NCBI GenBank assembly: GCA_027314595.1
Contig: DAHVAN010000462.1
Coordinates: 1 to 56,804 of the forward strand
Length of the DNA: 56,804 nt
Direction: 5' to 3'
Origin: Actinomycetota bacterium
Lineage (GTDB): Bacteria; Actinomycetota; Actinomycetes; Streptosporangiales; Streptosporangiaceae
Below, piece after piece: positions 8,599 to 17,457 of the stretch (positions are counted from its first letter, which is position 1; each line of letters starts with the position of its first letter). The translations under genes and the position numbers were made by a program. The notes beneath the pieces are model-generated. The model was given only the letters and a program-made list of their open reading frames with translations. It was not told the DNA's origin and ran no database searches.

Positions 8599-8844
8599 AT
8601 GGTGAGCATGTTCGGCATCTTCGCCGGCGTCGCGGCAGTCCTGGCGGTAATTGTCACGTCACTGGTGATCGCGGTGTGCCTGGCGGTGTCACGGACGACA
8701 GACACCGTCCGGGGCGCCCGCGGGCGCCCGCAGCGCCGGGCGCGCGGCTGGGGCGGCGCGGGGGCCGAGATGCCCCCTTCCCCAGTCAGCAGGCACCGGA
8801 ACGCTTCCGGCATGCCTGGCGTGTCACGGCGCGGTGACCGCTGA
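8599..8844 (+). CDS. Possible small membrane protein
   Basis: 81 codons. Residues about 5-28 form one hydrophobic helix (FAGVAAVLAVIVTSLVIAVC), followed by a basic, low-complexity tail. There are two closely spaced start codons at 8599 and 8608 and only a weak GGCGAGCGG before them. It lies directly after a decayed gene, so it may itself be debris. No family recognised. Confidence 0.3.
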   Translation: MVSMFGIFAGVAAVLAVIVTSLVIAVCLAVSRTTDTVRGARGRPQRRARGWGGAGAEMPPSPVSRHRNASGMPGVSRRGDR

Positions 8845-8892
8845 GCGGCGGTGCCGTCCGCCGGCTCCGGTACTCGCCGGTCTAAGCGCGAT

Positions 8893-10494
8893 CTAAGCGC
8901 GGCCGGGAAGCCGCTGCAGGGCCCGCATGGCCGCGGTCATGGCCTTGGCGTAGATCGCGGGCGGCGTGGGGCCCGGCGGCGCGATGGGCAGGAACCGCTG
9001 AAGGGCGACGGTCTGGGTGTTGGTGTACTTCAGGATCCCGTGTTCGCCGTGCCTGCTGCCCACACCCGACTCCTTCCAGCCGCCCATGGGGGCATCGACT
9101 GACCCCCAGGCCGCCGCGTACGCCTCGTTGACGTTCACGGTTCCGGCCTCCAGCCGGGCGGCGATCTGGCGGCCCTTCCGCGGGTCGCGGGTCCAGACGG
9201 AAAAGTTCAGCCCGTAGCAGCTGTCGTTGGCGCGCCTGATGGCTTCCTCCGCCCCGCTGACCCGGTACAGGGAGATGACCGGTCCGAACGTCTCGTCAGC
9301 GTAGACGGTCATGCCGGGGGAGATGCCGGTGAGCACGGTGGGTTCATAGAAGTAGGGACCGACATCAGGCCTGGCCTTGCCCCCTGCCAGCAGTTCTGCC
9401 CCCTGGCGGATCGCGTCGGCGACGTGGCGGCTTACCGTGTCCAGTTGCTTCGCCGAGGTCAGCGAGCCCATGTCCGGCTTGTAGTCAAGTGAATGACCGA
9501 GCCGAAGCGACGTGGCGGCCTTGACGAACAGCGGGACGAAGGCATTCCACACCGAGTCCTCGACGTACATCCGCTCCATCGAGATGCACAGCTGGCCGGT
9601 ACTGGAGAACGCGGCACGCAGCGCGCCGGGCACAGTCCGGCGCAGGCCGGCGTCGGCGAGCACCAGGATGGCGTTCTTCCCGCCTAGCTCCATCGAATAC
9701 TCAATGAGCCGTCCGGCAGCCTGAGCTGCGACAATCCGCCCGACCCGGGTGCTGCCCGTGAACATCAGGAAGTCGCAGTGCTCGATGAGCGGCCCGCCAA
9801 GTTCCGGTCCCGTGCCTGTTACCACCTGCAGCACGCCTGGCGGAAGGCCGGCCTCTTGCAGCAGGTCCGCGGCCCACAACGCCGAGTACGGGGTCTGCCC
9901 GTCAGGCTTGGCGATGACCGCGTTGCCCGCCACCAGCGCGGGCAGGGCGTCGCTGACACCTAGCGTCAGCGGGTAATTCCACGGGGAAATCACCCCGACC
10001 AGGCCCTTGGGATGGTGATACTCCCAGGTTCGGGTCAACCCGGGAAAGGCCCCGGCGCGCCGCTGCGGGCGCAGATAGCGCGGGCCCGTACGGGCGTAGT
10101 AACGGCTCGTCTGCGCCACGTCGATGATCTCTTCGAAGGCATGCCGGCGGGCCTTGCCGTTCTCGAGCTGAATCAGGTCCAGCACCTCATCTTGCCGGCC
10201 GAGCAGGAGCTCGGCGAACCGGAGCAGCACCTTCGAGCGGTCGGCGACATCTGTCCTTGCCCAGCCAGGCTGCGCATCGCGGGCTGTCTCGGCGGCCGCC
10301 GCCACATCCTCCGCGGTGCCGCGCGGGACATACCCCAGGACCTTGCCTGTGGCCGGCATCTCGATAGGCACCTGGTCCCGGCGGCCCGATACGGCGGCCC
10401 GCGCCGCCAGCCTGTCGAGCAGCTCAGCGGTGATCCGCGGGCCAAGCCATTCCGCTCCCACGGTTTCCGGGCTCTGTGCTGGTGCCGTCGTCAT
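8893..10494 (-). CDS. Aldehyde dehydrogenase (succinate-semialdehyde dehydrogenase-like)
   Basis: 533-residue aldehyde dehydrogenase, closest in feel to the GabD2/succinate-semialdehyde group. It carries ISPWNYPLT (Asn), Glu269 in YSMELGGKNA, the nucleophile Cys303 in STGQLCISMER, DETFGPVISL and the C-terminal GGWKESGVGSRHG. The start is decided by AAGGAG (10502-10507): it is one base from ATG 10500 but seven bases from ATG 10494, so 10494 is preferred. A much longer in-frame extension to 10908 is Arg/Pro-rich and has no site. It is not adjacent to a transaminase, so a GABA role is unproved. Confidence 0.85.
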   Translation of the reverse strand: MTTAPAQSPETVGAEWLGPRITAELLDRLAARAAVSGRRDQVPIEMPATGKVLGYVPRGTAEDVAAAAETARDAQPGWARTDVADRSKVLLRFAELLLGRQDEVLDLIQLENGKARRHAFEEIIDVAQTSRYYARTGPRYLRPQRRAGAFPGLTRTWEYHHPKGLVGVISPWNYPLTLGVSDALPALVAGNAVIAKPDGQTPYSALWAADLLQEAGLPPGVLQVVTGTGPELGGPLIEHCDFLMFTGSTRVGRIVAAQAAGRLIEYSMELGGKNAILVLADAGLRRTVPGALRAAFSSTGQLCISMERMYVEDSVWNAFVPLFVKAATSLRLGHSLDYKPDMGSLTSAKQLDTVSRHVADAIRQGAELLAGGKARPDVGPYFYEPTVLTGISPGMTVYADETFGPVISLYRVSGAEEAIRRANDSCYGLNFSVWTRDPRKGRQIAARLEAGTVNVNEAYAAAWGSVDAPMGGWKESGVGSRHGEHGILKYTNTQTVALQRFLPIAPPGPTPPAIYAKAMTAAMRALQRLPGRA

Positions 10495-10760
10495 GGTCAT
10501 GCTCCTTCCGGCGCCCCCGCCGTCGCTCCGCACCGCCCGGGGTCGCCGCCCCGCCGCTGCCCTGCCGCGGTGCGGAGAACTGGGCTCACACACCAGTCGG
10601 CCGCCCGCCCCGCTGGAGCGGTAGCTGCGAAAGTCCCTCCCGGCCGGGCCCCTGGTCCCGCGTGGCCGCCGTGCACGCCCGCCACCCCACGTCGGCGGCC
10701 GCGCAGCGGAGCGGCTCCAGTACCGTCCATGCCGCCTGCGGGCGAGCCCGCCGCTAGGCC

Positions 10761-11195
10761 ATGGAGGCACTGTTCCCCGGCTCAAGCCAGGTACGGCGCC
10801 GGTTCCCGGTGCAGGTAACCGAGCTGGATACCGGCGGCAGGCCCGCCGGCCTGGGCGCGGCGACCGTGCGCGGCTGGCAGGTCGAGCACGCGTGCGGCGC
10901 GCCGCCACTGGCCCTGCGGGTCGAACTCGGCGGCGTGAGCTTCGCCTACTCCGGAGACACAGCGTGGACTCCGGCGCTTGCCCGGGCGGCGTGCGGGGCG
11001 GACCTGTTCGCGGCCGAGGCCTACACCTTCGACCGGCCCGTCCGCTACCACCTGGACTATCAGACGCTGCGCGCTCACCGGGGGGAGATCGGCGCCCGGC
11101 GGACCGTGCTCACCCACATGTCCGCTGACATGCTCGCCAGGCTCGCCGACGCCGGCACGCCCGCCGCCTACGACGGAATGATCATCGACCTGTGA
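10761..11195 (+). pseudogene. Metallo-beta-lactamase-fold hydrolase lacking its N-terminal half
   Basis: 144 codons match the second half of an RNase Z-like metallo-hydrolase: LRVELGGVSFAYSGDTAWTP (strand plus metal-ligand Asp), CGADLFAAEAYTF and the late His region TVLTHMSADML. The HxHxDH metal-binding motif that should come first is absent, and the frame opens after a stop just upstream. Four of the usual six or seven metal ligands are missing, so it is presumably inactive. It lies in a patch of decayed genes (8.0-12.8 kb). Confidence 0.6.
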
Positions 11196-11417
11196 TCAAG
11201 GCAGTCGCCAGGTGAGCGCTACGGCAAGCAGCAGCATCGCCGGCGGCGAACCGGTCTTGGCCTGCCGCTGCGGGGGCGCGGCGACCTGACCAGGCAAACA
11301 CGTCCTGAAGCCTGCGGCGCGCGCCCCGGGCCCCCTTCTCATGCGTTGACATCTTGCGTATGCGGTGCTGACATCGATGTAGTCGCGCGGTTACAGGCTG
11401 CTCTGATTCAGTGGGTG

Positions 11418-12816
11418 ATGCCCCGCGTGGCCGTCTCGCCGTCCGCTCCCAGGGAGGAAACCACGTCAGGGACCGAAGAGATCAGGGATGTCCGCAGCGA
11501 CGCCGGGCGGATCTACTTACTGCTCAAGGAGCAGTTCGCCGTCAGCTCTAACTACTGGCAGCTCGGCTGCTGCTTCGACACCATGACCGACGCACTGCGC
11601 ATCCTGGGTCCGGGAGTCGACCCGAACCCGCCCGCGCTGCCCAAACTCGCGCTGACCAAGTACGCCCAGACCTCCGGCGCGTGGTACGACGACTTCGCCT
11701 GGTGGTCCATCGCCTCCGCCAAGGCCTACGACCTCGCGTTCGCCCCCATCTTCGGCGATTACGCCGAGACCTTCAAGGGCATCGCGCAGGGCTGCTGGTC
11801 GGTGCTCGACGAAGGACTCAACGACGGTGTGCACAACGGCTCCTCGCAGGCGTTCGTCAACCGGGACAACCTGTCCTTCTTCACCGTCCCACCGAGCGTG
11901 CCCGCCTACTGGGTCACCCCGCGCTTCGACACCGGACGCGGCACCGGGCTGCACGGGGTGTGGCAGAAGGACATCTTCGCCAACAGGCGCGACGTGGAGC
12001 ACGGGTGGACCGGCCCGAACGAGTTCGACCCCCAACCCCTCGATCCCGTCGCCTGCCGTGACACTCGGCCCGTACCAGAACACTGTCGTCAACGCTTTGT
12101 ACCTCCTGAACGCGGTCCGCCTCGAGTACGCCAGGCAGACCCATCCCGGCATCCCGTCGGTCGCCCAGCAGTTGCGCGACGAGTACGAGTTCCTGTGGAC
12201 CTGGCTCGGCTTCAACCCGGCGCAACCGCTGCCCTCGGGCTCCACGCTGCTCAACCTGGAGTTCGGAGACGGCTCAGCGGTCGTGCTCGAACGGGTGAGC
12301 AGCTACGCGTTCCACAACGGCTTCTTCCCGCCGGTCGAGCACTGGGACGAGCGCACCTCGTGGGGCGGGGATCAGGGCCTGCTGATCAACGCGTTCGCCG
12401 GCTACATGCAGCTATTCCCCAACGACACGATCCCGTCGCTGCTGCGAGCGCTGCTGCTAGGCTACGCCCGGCACGAGGTGGACCCCGACGGCGTGCCCCA
12501 GCCGTACTTCCCCATCACCGGCAACAAGCTGGAGCGGTGGGACGTGTCCGACTACGAGTCCGGCGTCGGGGTGTTCATGCGCGGCGTGCTGCAAGCCGCG
12601 CGGATCAGCGGCGGCCCGGTCTCGGTGTTCGTGCGGCTCACCGAGTTCCAGACGTTCCTGCGCCGGGCCGTGGCCTGGGCCTCGGCCGCGGAGCCGACCG
12701 GCCTCTTCGGCTGCCTCAACGTCCTCGCCACGCTGCTGGCCGGGATCGAGCTGATCGTGCCTGCGCACCTCCACGTGCACGATGCCGGGTACGAACATGC
12801 GGGTGGTGAGCGTTAG
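11418..12816 (+). pseudogene. GH76-like glycoside hydrolase split by a single frameshift
   Basis: The N-terminal half (to about 12036) and the C-terminal half (from about 12050) lie in adjacent reading frames and together make one (alpha/alpha)6-barrel-like protein of about 465 residues. Visible motifs are SNYWQLGCCFDTMTDAL, then WYDDFAWWSIASAKAYD with the paired Asp expected for GH76 alpha-mannanases, then (second frame) TLGPYQNTVVNALYLL and WGGDQGLLINAFAGY. The change of frame falls at or after the C-runs at 12029-12039 and corresponds to one extra base. It may be a true lesion or a homopolymer sequencing error. Start codon uncertain; the 3' end overlaps the convergent lysE stop by 4 bp. 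Confidence 0.6.
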
Positions 12817-13415
12817 GTGAGCGCCAGCTTGAGGGCGAGCAGCAGCATCGTCACTCCGATGAGCAGGTCCAGGATCTGCCAGGCGCGCGCGGTGGCGAGC
12901 AGCGGAGCCACCAGCCGGGCGCCGAAACCCAGGCCGGAGAACCAGAGCGCGCTCGCGGTTCCCGCGCCGGCGGCGAACCACCACCGGCCTGACGGTCCGT
13001 GCGCGTTCGCGACCGAGCCGAGCAGCACCACGGTGTCCAGGTAGACGTGCGGGTTGAGCCAGGTGAACGCGAGTGCGCGGCGCACCACCGCGCCCCGGGA
13101 GCGGGGGTCGTCCGGCGTCGCGGTCAGCGCGGACCGGCGCCGGGCACGCCATGCCGAGGACACCCCGTACCAGCTCAGGAAGGCGATCCCGATCCACCGC
13201 ACGAGGACCAGTGCCCACCCGGCGTGCTGGACGACGGCGCCGATCCCGCTCACCCCGGCGACGATGAGCGCGAAGTCGGAGAGCGTGCACACCGCGACGA
13301 TCGCGCCGACCCGGACCCGGCGCAGTCCCTGGCGCAGCAGGAAGGCGTTCTGCGCTCCGATCGCGACGATCAGGGACAGTCCGGTGAGCAGTCCGTCGAG
13401 GGAGGCGTTGTTCAT
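12813..13415 (-). CDS. lysE: LysE/ArgO-type basic amino acid exporter
   Basis: 200-residue inner membrane exporter of L-lysine/L-arginine. The hallmark N-terminal helix reads LSLIVAIGAQNAFLLRQGL, and FTWLNPHVYLDT carries the family's NPHVYLD motif; about six transmembrane helices. Start ATG 13415 was chosen over an upstream extension because it matches the family's N-terminus. Divergent from a LysG/ArgP-type regulator with 79 bases between the starts, the usual arrangement in actinobacteria, where the regulator activates the exporter when intracellular Lys/Arg is high. Confidence 0.88.
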   Translation of the reverse strand: MNNASLDGLLTGLSLIVAIGAQNAFLLRQGLRRVRVGAIVAVCTLSDFALIVAGVSGIGAVVQHAGWALVLVRWIGIAFLSWYGVSSAWRARRRSALTATPDDPRSRGAVVRRALAFTWLNPHVYLDTVVLLGSVANAHGPSGRWWFAAGAGTASALWFSGLGFGARLVAPLLATARAWQILDLLIGVTMLLLALKLALT

Positions 13416-13451
13416 GGACCAGACGCTAGGCGCATCGCTATGTGAAGACAA

Positions 13452-13465
13452 ACAAAAGATTTTGT
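13452..13465. promoter_or_regulatory. Palindrome between lysE and lysG, candidate LysG operator
   Basis: ACAAAA-GA-TTTTGT is a perfect inverted repeat in the 79-base divergent gap; a second, wider pairing GACAAA (13447-13452) with TTTGTC (13461-13466) also fits. The AT-rich composition contrasts with the surroundings. LysR-type regulators bind such interrupted dyads. Confidence 0.55.
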
Positions 13466-13494
13466 CCATCCATTAGCTGTGCTTAACTTACCTG

Positions 13495-14475
13495 GTGGAC
13501 CTCAATCCAGGCCAGCTCGACGCGCTCGTGGCCATCGCCAATCACGGCAGTTTCGAGGCGGCCGCCCGGCAGTTGCACATAACACCCAGCGCGGTCAGCC
13601 AGCGCATCCGCGCCCTGGAGGCAGCGGCGGGCCAGGTCCTGGTCAGCCGGGGCACGCCGTGCCGTCCGACCGCGCAGGGCGAGTGGCTGGTGCGACTGGG
13701 GCGGCAGACGCGGCTGCTGCACGAGGAGGCAAGCCAGGCGCTCACCGCGGTCGGTGCCGTTGAGCTGCCCGTGGCGGTCAACGCCGACTCGCTGGCCACC
13801 TGGTTCCGCGACGTGCTCGCCGAGGCGGCGGCGTGGCACGCCACCGCGATCTGCCTGCACGTGGCGGACCAGGCCCACTCACAGAAGCTGCTGCGCAGCG
13901 GTGATGTGCTCGCCGCGGTCACGAGCGACCCGGAAGCCGTGCAGGGATGTTCGGTTGAGCCGCTGGGTGCGCTGCGATATGTTCCCGCGGCCGCCCCCGC
14001 GTTCGCGGATCGCTGGCGGCGGGAGCGGTCGCCGGACTGGGCCGCGATGCCGTCCATGGTCTTCAACGACAAGGACGAGCTCCAGCAGGAACTCTTGCGA
14101 CGCCACGGCATCACGCAAGCTCCTCCGGTCGTGCACCGGGTCCCCACCACCGCCGACTTCTACCAGGCCGTGCGCACCGGCCTTGGCTGGGGCATGCTCC
14201 CCGAGCTCCAGGCCAGCGCCGATCTTGCCGCCGGCCGGGTCGTGCGGTTGTCATCAGACGTCATCGACGTACCGCTGTACTGGCAGCGCTGGCGGCTTGA
14301 CTCCGCGCGGCTGACCGCGCTCACCAGCGCGGTACAGGAGGCCGCCCGGCGGCACCTGCCGCGCGGCCGCGCGGCAGGCCAGCGAAGAAGTCATCCGCCC
14401 CTGCCCTCGGACGTGGGCGAGGTGCGGGTGACCGGTCCGCGTCACGTTCGGGACGGGCAAGTGCTCGGCGAATGA
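13495..14475 (+). CDS. lysG: LysG/ArgP (IciA)-type LysR regulator
   Basis: 326-residue LysR-family regulator. The N-terminal winged helix-turn-helix is clear (LDALVAIANHGSFEAAARQL, then ITPSAVSQRIRALEAAAGQ), followed by RGTPCRPTAQGEWLVR, typical of the ArgP/LysG subgroup. The effector domain (about 90-295) includes VFNDKDELQQELL and GLGWGMLPE. GTG start at 13495. It probably senses Lys/Arg and activates the divergent lysE. It is convergent with the Nudix gene (stops three bases apart). Confidence 0.87.
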   Translation: MDLNPGQLDALVAIANHGSFEAAARQLHITPSAVSQRIRALEAAAGQVLVSRGTPCRPTAQGEWLVRLGRQTRLLHEEASQALTAVGAVELPVAVNADSLATWFRDVLAEAAAWHATAICLHVADQAHSQKLLRSGDVLAAVTSDPEAVQGCSVEPLGALRYVPAAAPAFADRWRRERSPDWAAMPSMVFNDKDELQQELLRRHGITQAPPVVHRVPTTADFYQAVRTGLGWGMLPELQASADLAAGRVVRLSSDVIDVPLYWQRWRLDSARLTALTSAVQEAARRHLPRGRAAGQRRSHPPLPSDVGEVRVTGPRHVRDGQVLGE

Positions 14476-14478
14476 GAC

Positions 14479-14979
14479 TCAGCTCTCCGCCCGGCGCCGC
14501 TTGAGCCGGGTCGGGCTGAGTCCGGGAACAGGACGGCCGTCCTCGAGGTAGATGAATCCGCGGTGCCGCGATACGGCCCGCACCCGGCGCCGGATCGGGG
14601 GCCTGAGCAGGGGAAGCGCGGTGTCCAGCGGTACGAGCCTGTACTCGGCGATCTCCTCCGGCTGTACCGTGATCGCGGCCAGGGCCGCACTGCCGGCCTG
14701 CCCGCAGTCGAACAGGAACCGGATACCGCCGGGGTGTCCCGGACGGCCGGGACGAAAGTCGGTGCAGGCCAGCCGGCCGCCGCGTACCTCGATGCCGCAC
14801 TCCTCGCGCACCTCGCGCCGGCACGCATCCCACGGCGTCTCCCCGTCCGCCTCCATGATGCCGCCGGGTATCGTCCAGCCCTTCTTGTACGTCGGCTTGA
14901 GGATCAGCAGCCGCCCGGCGTGGTCGAAGATCAGCGCCCCGGCAGACACCGGTACGGCTGGGAAACCGGCAATGACCAT
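14479..14979 (-). CDS. Nudix hydrolase
   Basis: 166 residues with a complete Nudix box beginning GGIMEADGETPWDACRREV and ending REECGI, so it should hydrolyse a nucleoside diphosphate linked to some moiety with Mg2+. The GWTIPGGI entry is standard. The substrate cannot be deduced. The basic C-terminus (LKRRRAES) is unusual but short. No obvious partner gene. Confidence 0.85.
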   Translation of the reverse strand: MVIAGFPAVPVSAGALIFDHAGRLLILKPTYKKGWTIPGGIMEADGETPWDACRREVREECGIEVRGGRLACTDFRPGRPGHPGGIRFLFDCGQAGSAALAAITVQPEEIAEYRLVPLDTALPLLRPPIRRRVRAVSRHRGFIYLEDGRPVPGLSPTRLKRRRAES

Positions 14980-15024
14980 ACGCGGTCATTCCCGCGGTCG
15001 CGGTGGCGCGCACCGGCCCGGCGT

Positions 15025-15046
15025 GAGCCGCTGCGGGCAGCGGCTC
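15025..15046 (-). terminator. Hairpin between mazF-like toxin gene and Nudix gene
   Basis: GAGCCGCTGC (15025-15034) and GCAGCGGCTC (15037-15046) pair perfectly over 10 bp with a two-base loop. It lies 107 bases after the toxin stop and 46 bases before the Nudix start, so it probably ends the toxin-antitoxin transcript. Confidence 0.55.
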
Positions 15047-15152
15047 GGGTCAGCACACATGCGAGCCGTCGCAGATCCAGCGGTGCCGCCACGGGGCGGC
15101 GTGCCTTGGCTGCGTATGCGGACATACTGGGTATGGCAACATCTGTCGCCTG

Positions 15153-15476
15153 CTAGCGGATCAAGCCGAGGTAGCGCGACATGGCGTGCTCGACCTGTGC
15201 CATGTCGTCGCGGGACAAGTAGTCCACGAGTTCGCCGGCGACGTAAGAGGTGTCGATGGTGCGGATCTGGTCGATCAGGATCCTGGTCGGTCGTCCGGCG
15301 ATGACGGCCTCCGGCCTGAAGACCGATGGCTGGGCGCTGGTCGAGGTCGGGACGACCGTGATCGTGGACCAGGCGTTCTGCTCGATGCTCAGGACCAGGC
15401 CGAGCCGGCGGCCCCGCTGCTCGTGGCCGCGCTTGGCGTCGCCGAGGTCGACCGGGTACACCGCGCCGCGGATCAC
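15153..15476 (-). CDS. mazF: MazF/PemK-type endoribonuclease toxin
   Basis: 107-residue toxin of the MazF fold: opening RGAVYPVDLGDAKRGHEQR (the usual GDV/GE-hh-hD entry), GLVLSIEQNAWSTITVVPTS with the conserved V-P-T strand, and TRILIDQIRTID. MazF proteins cleave single-stranded mRNA. GTG start at 15476 overlaps the antitoxin TGA by four bases, indicating translational coupling. A longer in-frame extension upstream is just antitoxin sequence in another frame. Confidence 0.85.
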   Translation of the reverse strand: MIRGAVYPVDLGDAKRGHEQRGRRLGLVLSIEQNAWSTITVVPTSTSAQPSVFRPEAVIAGRPTRILIDQIRTIDTSYVAGELVDYLSRDDMAQVEHAMSRYLGLIR

Positions 15477-15742
15477 GGCTGGTCCGTCGGCCCGGCCGGA
15501 ACCGTGAGGCTGGTGCCGGTGATCTTGATGCTGCCGCTGGCGTCGTACTCCCATTCGTCCGGCTCGGCGGACAGGTCCTCGCCCCGCAGCCGGTGCATGT
15601 CTTCCCGGGCGCGGGCCTCCCACGCTTCCCGGTCCAGCAGCCGCAGTGCCCGCCTGATGACGTCGCTGGTCTTCTCGTCCTTGCGGCGGTTGGCTTCGAT
15701 GACCCGGAGGTCTTCTTCGGTGGGGCGGAATCCGACGCTCAT
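15473..15742 (-). CDS. Ribbon-helix-helix antitoxin for the MazF-type toxin
   Basis: 89 residues. The N-terminal part (SVGFRPTEEDLRVIEANRRK, then TSDVIRRALRLL) fits a ribbon-helix-helix DNA-binding domain; the acidic C-terminus (EDLSAEPDEWEYD) is the likely toxin-neutralising part. ATG 15742 is preferred; a TTG at 15760 adds six residues. No good ribosome-binding site is seen. An ACAATTGT palindrome (15757-15764) sits immediately upstream and may be part of its own operator. Confidence 0.75.
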   Translation of the reverse strand: MSVGFRPTEEDLRVIEANRRKDEKTSDVIRRALRLLDREAWEARAREDMHRLRGEDLSAEPDEWEYDASGSIKITGTSLTVPAGPTDQP

Positions 15743-15756
15743 GAAGTCATCGTACA

Positions 15757-15764
15757 ACAATTGT
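15757..15764. promoter_or_regulatory. Short palindrome at the toxin-antitoxin promoter
   Basis: ACAATTGT, a perfect 8-base palindrome fifteen bases before the antitoxin start, in a locally AT-rich stretch. RHH antitoxins usually bind such dyads at their own promoter. Short, so chance is not excluded. Confidence 0.3.
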
Positions 15765-15935
15765 CGGACGCTTGACGGGGCGGGGCCAGGCAGAGCCTGC
15801 CACCCAGAACCCGGGACCGCACCATTTTTGATGTGCGGTTATAGCCAGGTGCATCACGTTTCGCTCGCAGCCGCCAAACCCTTGACAATGCGCGAACGAT
15901 CAAAGACAACGTGCGGCGAGCACTAGGGTGAGCCC

Positions 15936-16265
15936 GTGACTTACGACGACGGCGGCGTGGCCTGCACCGCTGATGCCCTCGTGATACGCCGCTACTACTT
16001 CCCTTACGGCAGCAGGCGGATCCCGTATTCCAGCATCGGGGATGTGCGGCGAGTGCCGTTGACCTTCATGGCCGGGCGCTACCGGATCTGGGGGAGCGGC
16101 GACCTCACGCACTGGTTCAACCTCGATGCGGACCGCTCGGGCAAGGAGGTGGCGTTCATCATCAAGGTAGCCGGGCGCCGCATCAAGCCCGTGATCACCC
16201 CGCGCGACCCCGACGCCGTGGGCGCGGAGCTCACCGCGCACGGGGTGAACGTCATCGCGGGGTAG
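15936..16265 (+). CDS. Small PH-like domain protein
   Basis: 109 residues, beta-rich, with a DALVIRRYYFPYGSRRIPYS opening, a central WGSGDLTHWFNLD and a C-terminal helix (DPDAVGAELTAHGV). This pattern fits bacterial PH-like domains of unknown function found as small cytosolic proteins in actinobacteria. GTG start. A 7-bp hairpin follows the stop directly. Confidence 0.6.
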   Translation: MTYDDGGVACTADALVIRRYYFPYGSRRIPYSSIGDVRRVPLTFMAGRYRIWGSGDLTHWFNLDADRSGKEVAFIIKVAGRRIKPVITPRDPDAVGAELTAHGVNVIAG

Positions 16266-16267
16266 CA

Positions 16268-16288
16268 ACTCGTCCTCCCCTGACGAGT
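16268..16288 (+). terminator. Hairpin after the PH-like protein gene
   Basis: ACTCGTC (16268-16274), seven-base loop, GACGAGT (16282-16288), starting two bases after the stop codon. Short stem without a T-run; a weak terminator at best. Confidence 0.45.
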
Positions 16289-16515
16289 CCATGGCGCCCG
16301 TCATCGCCCGCGGCGCACAGGCACGGTCACCGGACCTGGGAAGTCGGCGGGAAGGCGTTTGCCTGGGAACGCCCGTTCAGCAAGGCCGGCCTCAAGCGGT
16401 TCGGCGACCAGGCCCCGCCGGCCTGATCCAGCCGGCATAACTTGGCATTTCCCGGGAAGACGGAACGCCGCAGCCGGCGACGGCACAGCCGGCAACGGAC
16501 CCCGGGAGCTGAATC

Positions 16516-17364
16516 TTGGCAACGAGGACACGCCGCCACACCAGCCCAGGCGCCGCCAGGCACGCGGCCAGACGGGCCGCCGGCAGCGGCCCGATGCGGT
16601 TCCTTGCCAGCGCGGGCCTTCTCGCCCGTGGCCTCATGTATATCGTCATCGGCTGGATCGCCCTCCAGATCGCGTTCGGCAAGACCCGCCAGCCGGCCGA
16701 CAGAGCCGGGGCGCTGCACGAGCTGAGCCGGACTCCGTTCGGCGCGGCCGGGCTCTGGCTGCTCGTCGTCGGGTTCTTCGGCATGGCGCTATGGCGGCTT
16801 GCCGAGGCGCTGTACGGCTCGCCAGGCGCCGGCGGGCGGAAGGCGCGGTCGCGGCTGTCCGCGCTTGCCCGCGCGGCCGTCTACGCGGTCATCGCGTACG
16901 GCGTGCTCGAGTACGCGATCGGCGCGGGCGGCCAGCAATCGGGCAACCAGCAGTCGGTGGACCTGACGGCGGCGCTGCTGCGCCACCCTGGCGGCCGGGC
17001 CGTGGTGGTCGCGATCGGCCTGGCGCTCGCGGGAGGCGGCCTCTACATCGCCTTTCAGGCGTGGCGGGAGCGCTTCCTGGCCGAGCTCGACCTGGCCCGG
17101 ACGCGGGCGCCGACCAGGCGGATCGTCAAGTGGCTGGGCAGGTTCGGCGGCATAGCGCGCGGGCTCGTGTTCATCACCGTCGGCGTCTTCCTCGTCGTGG
17201 CCGCGGTCCGGGCGCAGCCCGCCCAGGCCAAGGGGATCGACTCCGCGCTGCGCGCGCTCGCCATGACGCCGCTCGGCCCGTGGCTGCTCGTCCTCGTCTC
17301 GATCGGGCTCGTCATGTTCGGCGCCTTCTCGTGCCTGGAGGCCAGGTGGCGCAGGCTCTACTGA
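16516..17364 (+). CDS. DUF1206 integral membrane protein
   Basis: 282 residues containing three copies of a two-helix unit, each beginning with a basic R-x-G-x-x-(A/S)-R-G motif: FLASAGLLARGLMYIVIGWI, SRLSALARAAVYAVIAYGV and FGGIARGLVFITVGVFLVV, as in DUF1206 proteins. Function unknown. TTG start at 16516 is supported by GGGAG (16504-16508) seven bases upstream. The N-terminal 25 residues are Arg/Ala-rich and cytoplasmic. Confidence 0.75.
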   Translation: MATRTRRHTSPGAARHAARRAAGSGPMRFLASAGLLARGLMYIVIGWIALQIAFGKTRQPADRAGALHELSRTPFGAAGLWLLVVGFFGMALWRLAEALYGSPGAGGRKARSRLSALARAAVYAVIAYGVLEYAIGAGGQQSGNQQSVDLTAALLRHPGGRAVVVAIGLALAGGGLYIAFQAWRERFLAELDLARTRAPTRRIVKWLGRFGGIARGLVFITVGVFLVVAAVRAQPAQAKGIDSALRALAMTPLGPWLLVLVSIGLVMFGAFSCLEARWRRLY

Positions 17365-17457
17365 GCTGTCCTCATAATCTGACCGGGCACGATCACAGTC
17401 CGGGTGAGCTGAACGGGTGCTAGGCAGGGCGCGGTGAGCGGGCTTACCCTCCGGGTT

